The notes under the pieces: generated by a model
What the model was told of the DNA's origin: nothing
The model's input: the letters and a program-made list of their open reading frames with translations, nothing else
The model's database searches: none
Shown here: positions 1 to 10,715 of the stretch, piece after piece
Position numbering within the stretch: the first letter of the stretch is position 1
Layout of the letters: the number at the start of each line of letters is the position of its first letter
Made by a program: the position numbers and the translations under genes
NCBI GenBank assembly: GCA_028023455.1
Contig: JAQFVV010000072.1
Location: forward strand, 2,066,501 to 2,130,500
From: Epiperipatus broadwayi
Taxonomy: Eukaryota > Onychophora > Udeonychophora > Euonychophora > Peripatidae
Length of the DNA: 64,000 nucleotides
Direction: 5' to 3'

Positions 1-104
1 GCTTGTTGATTCCTTAGGTTCTCCATTAACTTCCTCAGTTTGTGGGGTTATTTTCATCCAGTTTGCTGGTTGATTCTTTAGGTTGAGTTTCAATTGACAG
101 CTAC

Positions 105-307
105 AGAAGCGGCGGTCCCTCTAGCAGGTCAGGCAAAGATCTTACATTGCGAGTCAGTGATGAGACGGCTTGAATCCGAACCCACGTCCCTTTAACGCCA
201 CTAGCCACGCACTTCTTCCATTTTCTTTTAGCTGTTGCTTCTCTAAAGTCTCTACTAGCAATGCCAGACAAAAATTGTAATTTTCTTAATCTCATTCTTT
301 TGTTCAT
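105..307 (-). mobile_element. tRNA-derived SINE remnant
   Basis: Read on the minus strand there is an A-box-like TGGCTAGTGG (plus 198-207) followed by a B-box-like GGTTCGGATTC (plus 172-182). These are the internal RNA polymerase III promoter elements of tRNA genes and tRNA-derived SINEs. The A-to-B spacing is shorter than in a real tRNA and no cloverleaf closes, so this is a SINE or pseudo-tRNA and not a functional tRNA. An open frame of 68 codons crosses it, but it follows the repeat and is probably spurious. The word CAGGCAAAGATCTT (plus 131-144) returns at 417-430, suggesting a second fragment of the same repeat. Confidence 0.5.
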
Positions 308-310
308 TGT

Positions 311-1450
311 TTTTTAAAATTTTTTAATTAAGACTTAGATTTCCAACCAATTCTTATCATTATGTTTCTTTATTTAATTAGTGGCCGGAATGTAAGTCCC
401 AATTAATTTAACAGATCAGGCAAAGATCTTCCGTTGATAACATTTCTTTGTCCGTGGAATTTAATTTGTCCAACAGACTTTCACACCTACGGCCATATTG
501 TTTTTCCTTTTATATATCACATATTACATTTTATTTAAATTTACAATTCATTCATTTTTTTTTTCACATTTGTTTTTTACATTTTATTTTAATTTGTTAT
601 TATATAGTTTTTTTTTAATGAGAGAGAAGACACGCATTTCTTTATGCATCCTTTTCCCCTCTCCCACAATAAACAAAATAACTTTCTAGCATTTGACTTA
701 CAAGAGAGAAAGAGACGCATTTCTTTATTTATGCACCCCCCTCCCCTTCTCTTACTATTACAAAATCCACAGTAATTTTGACATTAGAATTTCAATTTTT
801 TCTTTTCCTTCCTTTTTTTTTTTTTTTAAAAATTTATTAGCTAATTTATTTCACCTTTATTACTTTCTAATTTTATTAATGAATATATATGTGTGTCGAC
901 GACTTTACGTGGTCGTCACAATATATATATACAGACACACATGCCTTTTGAGTTATTTTATAGATAAAAGTGTTAAATAACTGGTAAATTATCTTCAGAG
1001 TAAAAGAAATTACAGGATAATTAATTAATTCTGGTTAATTTATTTATAAACGAATAAATAATATTTATGAATGATTAAATAATATTTATACTTTAACAAA
1101 TAAATTATTAAGGTATTCTAATATATACAAAAAAAAGTGAATAAAAAAACAAAAAATATCACAGAACACACAAATTCACTTATTAAATTCTGTTATGATT
1201 TATGTACAAATAAAAACAAATAATTACTTTATTCTAATATAAACTATGCACATTTCTTTCATGAAATAAAAGTTCAAAAATCTTAACTTTACATGGTCAA
1301 GTAATGTTATTATATCAAGACTAAGTTTGCAAAATTTAATTTCTCATATGAAAGATCTACAAATGTTTTTGGCAAAATAACAAAATTATTAATAAAATTA
1401 ACTTTAAACATAATTAATAAAAACAAAAACAAATTATTTACATTAACTAA
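311..1450. other. AT-rich stretch, no gene seen
   Basis: Only short low-complexity frames, poly-T and poly-A runs, and a second copy of the CAGGCAAAGATCTT word at 417-430. No coding, RNA or TIR signal was found. Confidence 0.6.
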
Positions 1451-1452
1451 AA

Positions 1453-1612
1453 TAATTAGAGGTGATTTGAACACAGACTTTCAGGCTCCCTTCACCTATC
1501 TGTTCTATTTCATGCAACCAATACACATGACCACATACATGTGAAGAAGATAAATAATCTCCAATACACATATTCCATGCTGAACCACCATTCATCAGCT
1601 AAAGTTCAGTAC
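1453..1612. mobile_element. Foldback-element outer arm (copy 1)
   Basis: Starts with the family terminus TAATTAGAGGTGATTTGAAC and continues through the shared words ACCACATACATGTGAA and AATCTCCAATACACATATT. The same sequence forms the outer arms of the copies at 9945, 12205, 44993 and 51125. Only one arm is left here; the inner hairpin and the opposite arm are missing. Confidence 0.7.
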
Positions 1613-1699
1613 ATACATTATACTTGCATTCAAATATTAACTAGAATAGCATACTTTTGTTTCTTTGTTTCTGCAATATAACTTTTTAAAAACGATCAT

Positions 1700-2355
1700 A
1701 TAATTATAAGTATGCGACTTTTTTTACGCATTAAATAGTGAAGCTATAATTTTACTCTGATTTATAATAGCTTTGCTAAGCGCTTTCGAGATTTCATGTT
1801 TGAATCTCATACTCATAGCTTTGTAACTAACGATTGTTATGATTATGCAAATGCGTTTGAATTTTTAATTAGTCCATTGTTTAGAGAGAGCAAAACATGC
1901 CTCTCTTCTATTAATGGCATTAATATCATTTGCTATATAGAAAGCTTCTTTAACTTTTCTTTTGGCATCATTTTTTTCTGTACAAATTATTTGGGCAGAA
2001 CTAGGTTCAAATACATGGCCTGTAGCTGCTTGGTGGTCCCAGAATACTGATGATCCTTCATTTTTATTTTTGACCTATTGTAGACATACCTATCTTGATA
2101 AATTCTTGTGTTCAGGTTAGCCCGAGTTTCACCATAATATGATGCATGGCAGCCTAATTGAGGGCATGCCATTTTATAGACCACATGAGGGGATTGATCT
2201 CTATCTGCTTTATCTTTAGCATTATTTATCAGCCGGTTAGTGTTGGGAGGTGTTCTGAAACTAAATTTAAAATTTTTAGCCAATGTTTTTGCAATATTTG
2301 GTATTACATTAGGTACAAAAGGAATTGTTAGGTATTTCATATTGTCTTTAGGCAA
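1700..2355 (-). pseudogene. Penelope-like element fragment, linker plus GIY-YIG module (left arm)
   Basis: On the minus strand a 122-codon frame (2355 to 1987) starts with a PLE-type linker (residues about 1-50, including LTIPFVPN). It then enters a GIY-YIG endonuclease module: VVYKMACPQLGCHASYYGET, with the later NLNTRI arginine. A downstream frame continues the C-terminal part (IICTEKNDAKRKVKEAF) after a frameshift near 2010. PLEs are retroelements whose reverse transcriptase is followed by this endonuclease. The reverse transcriptase is absent here. The segment 1700-2226 is repeated as an inverted copy at 2394-2921, so the two GIY-YIG modules diverge from a common centre. Both copies carry the same frameshift, so decay or copying of a broken template preceded the duplication. 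Confidence 0.75.
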
Positions 2356-2393
2356 TTTATTTCTTAGTTTTCTATAAAATATTTTTATTTTCT

Positions 2394-2921
2394 GATAATG
2401 CTAAAGATAAAACAGATAGAGATCAAGCCCCTCATGTGGTCTATAAAATGTCATGCCCTCAATTAGGCTGCCATGCATCATATTATGGTGAAACTCGGGC
2501 TAACCTGAACACAAGAATTTATCAAGATAGATATGTCTACAATAGGTCAAAAATAAAAATGAAGGATCATCAGTATTCTGGGACCACCAAGCAGCTACAG
2601 GCCATGTATTTGAACCTAGTTCTGCCCAAATAATTTGTACAGAAAAAAATGATGCCAAAAGAAAAGTTAAAGAAGCTTTCTATATAGCAAATGACATTAA
2701 TGCCATTAATAGAAGAGAGGCATGTTTTGCTCTCTCTAAACAATGGACTAATTAAAAATTCAAACACATTTGCATAATCATAACAATCGTTAGTTACAAA
2801 GCTATGAGTATGAGATTCAAACATGAAATCTCGAAAGCGCTTAGCAAAGCTATTATAAATTAGAGTAAAATTATAGCTTCACTATTTAATGCGTAAAAAA
2901 AGTTGCATACTTATAATTACA
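2394..2921 (+). pseudogene. Penelope-like element fragment, GIY-YIG module (right arm)
   Basis: Plus-strand partner of the fragment at 1700-2226, nearly identical to it. It begins abruptly in the linker (word AATGCTAAAGATAAA), gives VVYKMSCPQLGCHASYYGET in a 65-codon frame (2436-2633), then shifts frame into the C-terminal KEAFYIANDINAINRREA part and ends in the shared 3' untranslated sequence. It lacks the upstream linker residues that the left arm keeps (2227-2390), so it is the 5'-truncated member of the pair. No reverse transcriptase is present. Confidence 0.75.
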
Positions 2922-2935
2922 ATTTTACTAGTGAA

Positions 2936-3594
2936 GAGAAAAACAATTTATTATCATATAATTATAAAATGTGTTTATTAAATAAAATAATTTTTCAAAT
3001 GATTGAAAACAACTTTAAAACAAAGAAAAGTATTATTTCTGCCTGGAAAATAAAATATGAATAAGCCAGACATTTTGTGCAATTTGAATTCTTCAATTTA
3101 ACTTTTGAACAATAGATTTATTTTTTGTTTTGTTGATAATCTTTGCTGCCTAATAAAAACAAAAACTAAAATATATTATTTTTATTGCTCATTTGAAAAT
3201 ATTTACTGCGAGAATGCAATACAACTACTGGCACACAGACCATTTGAATACCATCTCATAAAATTGTGCATGGCAAATGGTATTAAAATACCACTTCAAA
3301 ATAACATGAAATATGCCAATGTAAATATGTACCAATTCAATGTTAAAATGTCTTTACTTGCTTCTACTTCAACATTAACTTTTCATTTCAGTAAATGAAC
3401 ATTTAGTTTCCCAACTCTATGACAGTGTTATTATTAAATATACACATTATCTACACTTGCTATTACTGGTAGACTATCATTAATTCAAACACAACTAATG
3501 TGAAAGCTATTATCCAGACAATTACAAAATACTGTTCTCATTTCTTGCTTTAATGTCAGTTAAACAAAATTTTAAACTGCTTCAATAAAAATAA
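2936..3594. other. No recognisable gene; one 97-codon frame
   Basis: A plus-strand frame at 3105-3398 encodes 97 residues, including a Cys/Phe-rich start and the segment LLAHRPFEYHLIKLCMANG. I recognise no domain, and the base composition matches the flanks. It may be chance or an unknown repeat ORF. Confidence 0.3.
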
Positions 3595-3601
3595 GTTTAC
3601 A

Positions 3602-3981
3602 TAAACAATGAGGATTGCCAATTCCTCAACAAGCTTTGTAATAAATGCTTAGCCAGTGAAAGCATTTAAAATATCTCTATTAGGAACCACCCCAAACCCC
3701 TGACTATGGTTTCGTGCTTTGGCACTCCTCAGAGAGGTGTGCCAGGTAGGTTCAGACACTAGATCTAAAAATACCAACCCAAAGCTAGCATTTATCTAAA
3801 AGTTATCTACTGAGTTGAAAATCTGAAACCTATCCTGGTACCTCTCTGAGGAGTACCAAAGCACAAAACCATGGTCAGGGGTTGGGGGGGGGGGTTTCCT
3901 GACAGAGATATTTTAAAATGCTTTCACTGGCTAAGCATTTATTACAAAGCTTGTTGAGGAATTGGCAATCCTCATTGTTTA
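3602..3981. mobile_element. Palindromic MITE, 380 bp, with TA ends
   Basis: Inverted arms of about 140-150 bp (3602-3745 and 3838-3981) start TAAACAATGAGGATTGCC and end with the reverse complement. TA at each edge would suit a Tc1/mariner-type target duplication. The central 90 bp are unique. A run of about ten G at 3884-3893 breaks the right arm. No coding capacity. Confidence 0.75.
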
Positions 3982-4394
3982 TAACTTACAAGCTTAAGAG
4001 AATAGGGTCATGTGATCTATGACTCTTATTTTGAATATTTAAGTTTACATAGTTTGTGCAAACTATAATTAATAATTAATGTTTATTTAAATTTTTAGCA
4101 TACTTTAGATTTGGAATGAAAAGAAAACATTTTTTTGCTGAAACCAGAAAACTTCACAAATCCAAAAATAGCCTGGAACCAATGAGTTTGAATAATGGAA
4201 GACTATCTGTAGGAAGTTTAAAACAAGCATTTAAAAGAAAAAAAATTTAAAAAATAATCAGTTGTAAATTTAGTGAAGTCTTGTTCCATTTTTCAAAGAA
4301 TCAGAAAAAACAAAGGTTAAATATTCAAAAATAATAAACAAAAATTTATAAAAAAACAAAAAAAACAATTTAGACAAGCAATATTGGTATTAAT

Positions 4395-4802
4395 TTTGCT
4401 TGCAGTCACCCGTCAATTGATGTTTTAAGCACAGGTAAATCACCTATGTTTAGAGCATATATATTAATAAATCAATGTCTACCGATAGCATGTCTGAATG
4501 TTTGTTTTGGTTTCCTCCCACATGATTATATATAAATTGCTAATAAAAATTAATTACAGCTATTTAAAATTAAGAAAATTCAAACTCATGGGTAGTTAAA
4601 AATGCGATACTATCCTCTTTCCTCCAATATACAAAATTAAATATGTACAAATACTTTGTCATTTAAATTATCAGGCTAAAACATATGTACAAATACTTTG
4701 TCATTTAAATTATCAGGCTAAAACAGAATCAAGTCCTGGATTAAGGAAGATCAATAAATGTCAGTTTATATACAAATAAGCTCTGACGGGTGAGTGCAAA
4801 AA
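4395..4802. mobile_element. Small TIR element with CACCCGTCA ends
   Basis: The left end contains GCAGTCACCCGTCA and the right end TGACGGGTGAGTGC, which are inverted. The interior contains a 42-bp tandem duplication at 4641-4724. The right half is related to the repeats at 38455-38600 and 38735-38850 through the words AAGTCCTGGATTAAG and TATATACAAATAAGCTCT. Confidence 0.55.
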
Positions 4803-5060
4803 AAATTAATAACAATAGAATGTCTGAAGATTTTGATTTCCTTATATATGATTACATAAAAATTGCTAATAAAAATTAAAAAAATAATTTTTCATAGAAG
4901 TATTGTAAACAAAGCACTTTCAATGCTACTCAGATATAGTTCAAAACATTTCACACTCATTATTTTCATAATGGGTGTATGTACATATAAAATACAATAT
5001 ATATAATTTTAGCATAAGAATTATATATATTTTAAAAATCAGAGTTAATACTAATTCCAT

Positions 5061-5490
5061 GCATATCACAAATCAGACTATACAACAAACCAGACAATAT
5101 CACAAACCTGACTGACTAATAATAGAGAGTGACTTTGGTGCGCAGAGGCCTTTTTATATGGAATAGGTCCCGGGAAGCTCAACTATCCATGAGACAGGAC
5201 ATAAGGAGAAATCTATGGGTTCAATTCTGTCACAACCCCCAGATTAGATGCACATAATGTATATATTCATGAAGATGAGCCGAATGTTAGTAATGCAGTA
5301 TAGATAAATGTCACTAATGACATTGAAATAGGATTTACTGCTCTAAAAGACATTTCAAGTTAAGATCTAAATTAAAAAATAATGATAAAAGATTAAAATA
5401 ATAGGAGAGAAAAAGAGTATATAAAGTTGCTCTCTCTATTATTAGTCAGCCTGGTTTGTGATATAGTCTGGTTTTGTGGTATACAGTCGG
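5061..5490. repeat. Inverted repeat pair, arms about 70 bp
   Basis: Left arm 5061-5133 contains ATCACAAACCTGACTGACTA. Right arm 5426-5490 is its inverse (TAGTCAGCCTGGTTTGTGAT). About 290 bp lie between, including a GC-richer AGGTCCCGGGAAGCTC. No coding product is recognised. A 72-codon frame at 5427-5645 overlaps the right arm and is not considered a gene. The rest, to 6250, shows nothing else. Confidence 0.55.
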
Positions 5491-6250
5491 GGCTGCAATT
5501 TGCTACATCGTTCATCTGTTCGGATTATTATTATTCAGTTCGGACAAAATGCAGAATCCAAACAACAAGAGATCCAGATATTCAGAAAGCAGTAGTAAGC
5601 CGGTCACTCACTGCTGTGGTCAACATTAATGGAAAAGCCGCATAAGCCATGGAGGTGTCCGACAGGGATTCATGCCCAAACCTCCGCAAGGCAACTATTC
5701 CACCTGGAACAAATATTGAAAATTGATACCAAAATCATAAAATAGATGCTACCGCTATTCTCTCTCTCATCCTCAATGCTGACTCATAAGATGGAAACAA
5801 GCCATGAAGCCATCAATGGAGAACCAAAAAGGCCAATCGGTTGGAAAATACACACAATGAAACTCTAGGTAAAGAAATTTAAAATATATTCTGATCACAG
5901 ACTAGAGTGAATGAACTTTAATTAATGAAGGATCATCATAATTTAGCCTGAGTAATTACTTATATGTTTTTTATATGTAAATTTCAATATTACTGTGTTA
6001 TATTATATACGCATGTGTTCAAAATAAATATTAATGTTTGCCTTAATTGTAATTTTGTCTATTTTATCTTTCTCTCATGTCACTGCATCACCAGTCAATT
6101 ATTGTATAAGTTACTTTATGTGTTAAGTAAATATGCTGGACCCTGAGACATAATATAAGCTAGTCATGGGATATTTCAAATGCTGGATTATGCACCTACT
6201 ATCCAGGCATGTTAATTACTTTGTGTAATTAGCTGGTGCCTGAGGTTTAC

Positions 6251-6402
6251 CTCTAAAGAAATAAAATGCTTTGTATGGTAGGGGTATGAATCTAGCAGTC
6301 GAGGTGGGCCATAATCTGGAAATGTGATCATGTTATGCTTTGCATAGCTCGGTCTAACCATGGGTATCATTGATAGCTCTGCTATCGATGGTATTCTTCC
6401 CC
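6251..6402 (-). CDS. Candidate host exon of unknown protein
   Basis: On the minus strand an open segment of about 50 codons has a mixed, protein-like composition, for example SIAELSMIPMVRPSYAKHN and then FPDYGPPRLLDSYPYH. It is clearly less AT-rich than its surroundings. It is bounded by a plausible acceptor (CTTCAAGCAG, intron ending at 6403) and donor (TTAGAG|GTAAAC at 6250). The resulting exon would be 152 bp, a normal internal length. The open frame extends upstream to an ATG at 6517 and downstream to a stop at 6212, so a single-exon reading is also possible. It resembles no transposon family I know. I cannot name the protein. The evidence is composition, frame and splice-like borders only. 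Confidence 0.3.
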
Positions 6403-6519
6403 CTGCTTGAAGGGCCGGTCCATTCATGTAATGTTGAAAACATAAATTTAAAATTGTTAAAATGGATTTAAACCCAATGAAACAGCTTCTATTAAACAGA
6501 CCCAGTTCAAATGGCACCT

Positions 6520-8023
6520 ATTATGTTTATTTAGAAAATACAGTGAAGCTGTGAAGTACATATACTATAAAAGTAACAAAGAAAAATGTAAACAAACAAA
6601 TACAAAAACTTAAAATTAGCAAATTTAATATATTTTACACTATTTGAGAAGCCATTTCCTGCTCTGAGTAGGATAAATGATTAGGTTTTTTTTTTAAAAA
6701 AATTAAATAAAATTTGTAAATAAATTTCGAATTGCACAGGAAGCTGTTTTTCCATTTTAGAACATCCTATACAATCATATTCATTAATAAAATTTATTAA
6801 GTTTATCTTGAAAACATATACACTTTATTCTTCTACTATTATCATTTCTAAATTTGAATGTGCAGTATTTCACATAAGAAAATATTTTCTAAGCAAAATG
6901 CTAAAAAACTTTTATAAAATTTTAGAACAAATTTAAAGTTAATACTGACTTAAAAACATCAAAACAATTAGAGATCATAGCTTCATAATAACAAGATTAG
7001 TTGATTATATTTCTATAAGAGGAAAAATGATTGAAAGAAACAAAAAAGGACGTAGAATGTATTAAATTGTGATACTGATTTTGCTATTTATTTAAAAATT
7101 AAATATATAGTGATCTGTAAAAAAAATTTCTTATTCTTATTTTTTCAATGAATGAAAAATATATGTAAACTATTGTTATTAATAACAATAATATTATTTT
7201 TTTAAATTTTTTTCTTATACTATAATTTTGATTTATATATGAATGATATACATATAAAAAAGAAACCGTTATATATATGTGCATGTTAAAGAGTATTGTA
7301 TCCTTGTAGTTCGATAAACAATATGTATTCTATTCTAATCAAAGTTTATTAATGAAACATGACTATAAAATCCTATATATAGGGAGGGGTGAGGTTTGAA
7401 ATAAAATATAGTGTACATTGTAATCTTATCTAATCATTAATCTATTATAAAAATTAAAAGTGGACAAAAATTAAATGGACATTTGTTTATGACATCTGTT
7501 ACCTGAATTTTTATAAAAATGCTAAGACTTTTAATAGATACGGTAATAACAAATTCATCTTTTTAAACTGTTCAGACTTTTAATAAAAATCGCAAGCAAG
7601 CCAAAAAACTTTTTTACCCTTGTAGTTAAAGTAAAAAAAGAAGAAACAGTTACTTTAACTGTGAGCTACATGACCAGATATTAGTGTTATTGATAAAATA
7701 AAATATTGACTCATTTTGAAAAAAAAAAGTACCCAAATGGATACATATTATTTAAACAAAGATAGATACTCAAAAAGTGACAGTTTGAAAGTCAATGGAT
7801 ACATATTTCTTTAACATATATTTCTATGACTCTGAATTCAGGACTAATGAAAGAATACAGTGGACATTGAAATGTGATGTATTGAAAGGTCACTGGATTA
7901 AGAATGGGACAATTTAAATAATATCTATTAGCTCATTATAACTAAGATATCTTAGTTATACACTGAAATAATAGAGTGCATTGAAATACAATCATTCATA
8001 ATATGTAGTGGTAGAAATGCAAG
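6520..8023. other. AT-rich spacer with one perfect palindrome
   Basis: No gene is seen. At 7937-7960 there is a 24-bp perfect palindrome centred on AAGATATCTT. Short runs of T and A are the only other structure. Confidence 0.5.
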
Positions 8024-9650
8024 GAGATTTTTGATCAGCTAGGCACATAGGAGATGGTTTATTTGTAGTTACACAACTTATAGATATGAGTAGAAATACA
8101 GGAAGACAGTTATATATGGTTTCTATAGATATAGAGAAGGCATATGATAGAGTAAATAGAAATAGATTATGAGTAAGTTTAATAAATTTGGTAATGGATG
8201 GAGCTTTAGTGGATCCTATTAAGCGATTATATGAAAGTAATTACTATATTTATCAACTGGGAAATAATAGAATCAGTTAAAAGTTACAAATGGGGTGGGA
8301 CTTGGACAATGATGCCTTGTATCATCTATTTTGTTTTTGTTGTATTTGAGAGAAATGGAGAGACAATAGAAAGACAAGGAAGAGGGGTAGAGATACCATT
8401 AATAGGTGGCAAGGGAGTATATATATTATTGGGTCTTTTATTTTACAGATGATGTATTCTTGTGCATAGAAAGTAGGGAAGATATGGAAGTTATGCTGAA
8501 GACATCTAAGGGAAAAGAGAAGATAATTTTTATTGGGGGATATAAAGTTAAATGTGATGAATAGGGATAACTATTTGGGAATTTTCTTAAGTAATGAGAA
8601 ACTACTTGGACAAATGGGAGAAAAAATTGATAAATGAAGCAAAGAAAAGAGATTGATAAATAAATTAACAGTATTTTCATATAATAAATATGATGTAGCT
8701 AGAATTGTATGGAAGGGAGTGGCAGTAGCAGGGTTAACATATGGTAATGATGCATTGCATTAGTAAAGGGGTGTTAGATTACTTAGAAAAAGTACAAAGA
8801 GAAGTAGGAAGACACACATTAGATGCAGATGTGTGGATGGCAAAGGAGGCAATTCAAGAAGAAATGGGATGGTCAAGTTTTTATATGAGAGATGCAAAAA
8901 GCAAAATGAAAATGTTTGGTAGATTGCAATTTGTGGATAATAAGAGAATAGCCAAAATAGTATTTAAATGGGTTATGAGTAAAGGACAGGCAACAAGATT
9001 AAAGAGAAAGGTAGTATGGTATGCAAAAGATTTGTATAAAGAATTTATGTCAGCATACTTATACAAAAGGTGGGATGATTGTATTAGGAGAATTGTTGAG
9101 TGTTATAATGGCAAGAAATGAGATAGAAGAATATATGCATTAATAAAAAATAGGGAGTTGGAGAGATGGAGAACTAGTATGGAGAGTAAAAAGAGTTTAA
9201 ATGTATATGTATAAGTAAAGAGAATATTGGGTGCAAGTTAATTTATCATTAATAGCAAAGAAAGTTGTTTACTGTTTAAGGCTTGAACAGGATCTTTAGC
9301 AACAAGGGAATATACACATATATAGAAAAATGTGGGTGATTTAGTCTGGAAGTTGTGTAAGGAAAGCATAGAAAATATTAGGCATTTGTTAATTGAATGT
9401 AAATGCCTGCAAGCAGAAAGGGTACAAATAATGAAATTGTGGAAGAATAATTATAAACAAAGTGATTATACAGAAGATGGGGTTCTTGGGCTTTTATACT
9501 GGGTTTAGGAAAAAATAAAGGGGACTTAGATATGAAGGCCAAGGAATTGACAAAGATTATGTTATCAGCAGGATAGAGAAAAATATGAGGAAAACTTAGG
9601 GTGGGAAATGGAAAGGGAAAGTAAGATGGCTAACAGGTTTCTCTGGGCAT
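8024..9650 (+). pseudogene. Non-LTR retrotransposon (LINE) reverse transcriptase, decayed
   Basis: Pieces in different frames follow the order of a LINE reverse transcriptase. First comes MVSIDIEKAYDRVNRNRL (about 8120-8165), the first catalytic aspartate block, ending in a premature stop. Next come a palm block like NGVGLGQ...LVSSILFLLYL (8290-8345) and the FTDDVFLCIES box (8440-8475), where the usual YADD reads FTDD. Then follow the thumb (NYLGIFLSNEKLL) and a 126-codon C-terminal frame (8741-9121). Near 9350-9420, ESIENIRHLLIECKCLQ resembles the Cys/His knuckle at the end of many LINEs. No endonuclease is visible upstream, so the copy is 5'-truncated. At least four stops or frameshifts are present. 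The clade was not settled by eye. Confidence 0.75.
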
Positions 9651-9944
9651 AGTGGCTCAGAGATTCCTGACTCCAACAAAGGCAAAGCCATCATAATATT
9701 ATAAAATATAGCTCTATAATTATTAATTACATAATTAGCTAAATATATATGCATCTTGATCATTTAAAGACTCCATCAAAATTTAAAATTTAGCTCTAAA
9801 AGTGGAATACTAGAATAAATTAAACAAAGGATATAAATTAATGACTCATGATTGTGTAAAATGTTATTTCTAATTAAGTAGTACACCACCTTATCTTAAT
9901 TCAGCATAAAGTCTTCAGGCATAGAAAGTTAACATATATATATA

Positions 9945-10440
9945 TAACCAATGCACATGACCACATACATGTGAAAGAGATAAATGATCTCCAATTATAC
10001 ATATTTCATGTTAAACCAACACTCATCAGTTTGTCCAGATCACCATCTCCCACACATATATACAATCAGTGCTCAGTTTATATTAAGATGTCAAATCTTC
10101 AAACTTTAATGGACAAGCTTCAATCTTCTCAAACTCTTCACCCATCCATTTTACTGAAAATCCGAGGATGGAATGCTTAAAGACCTTGTTGATGCCAATA
10201 TTATTGCCATGTTAACCTTTAAGTTTTTCTGACCCCTCACACATAAGACCTTAATATATCCAATGTGTGAGAGGTCAGATTGATTTAAGGTCAACATGGG
10301 TGTGACAATAATATTGCATCAACAAGGGCTGTGAGCATTTCTAGCCTCAGATTTTCAATGAAATGGATGGCTGAAGAATTGGAGAGTGGAGAAGATTGAT
10401 GCTTGTCCATTAAAGTTTGAAGATTTGCTATTGTACAAGT
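9945..10440. mobile_element. Foldback element (copy 2) with long central hairpin
   Basis: Left outer arm 9945-10085 (CACATGACCACATACATGTG, then ATCACCATCTCCCACA). The inner arms are 10085-10240 and 10268-10436, which pair around a tip of AAGACCTTAATATATC. Matching words: CAAACTTTAATGGACAAGC on the left and its inverse on the right. The right outer arm is missing. Noncoding. Confidence 0.75.
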
Positions 10441-10631
10441 TGCTCCGTTGTAGCATGTCATATGCTTGTGTCAGCTGATTCATTGAAATTTTGTTTTCTT
10501 TTTTAAATTGTGTGAAAACTATAAGCATGATGTCAACAGAATTACAGGCATTCGTTGCTGCTTGAAAATCTCTTTGAAATGGTATATCTTGAATTGAAAT
10601 TGGATAAAATTTGAATCTTAATTTTTTTTTT

Positions 10632-10715
10632 TCATGTGTCCTAGCATCGGCCGGGAAGCGAACCCGCTAACTCGGGACAACTGCTTGTAAGGCAGCAGTG
10701 CAGAGTTTACTAGTT
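10632..10715 (-). pseudogene. tRNA-like remnant (pseudo-tRNA or SINE head)
   Basis: On the minus strand GCGGGTTCGCTTCCC forms a good T-arm with a B-box (GGTTCGCTTCC, one mismatch to consensus). It is preceded by a 5-bp stem with a 7-base loop CTTACAA that would place TAC in the anticodon position. The region between the two stems is too long for a valine tRNA, and no D-arm or acceptor stem pairs. It is therefore a degenerate tRNA or a tRNA-derived SINE head. Confidence 0.35.

Larger units (their letters stand above)
1700..2921. repeat. Large inverted repeat made of two PLE 3' ends
   Basis: Arms of about 525 bp (1700-2226 and 2394-2921) flank about 165 bp that belongs to the left copy only. 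The 5' ends of the two copies face each other and the 3' ends face out. Confidence 0.85.

Noticed and set aside
8438-9066. Minus-strand open frames of 61-80 codons over the LINE
   Set aside because: They are shadows of the plus-strand reverse transcriptase fragments and have no motif.
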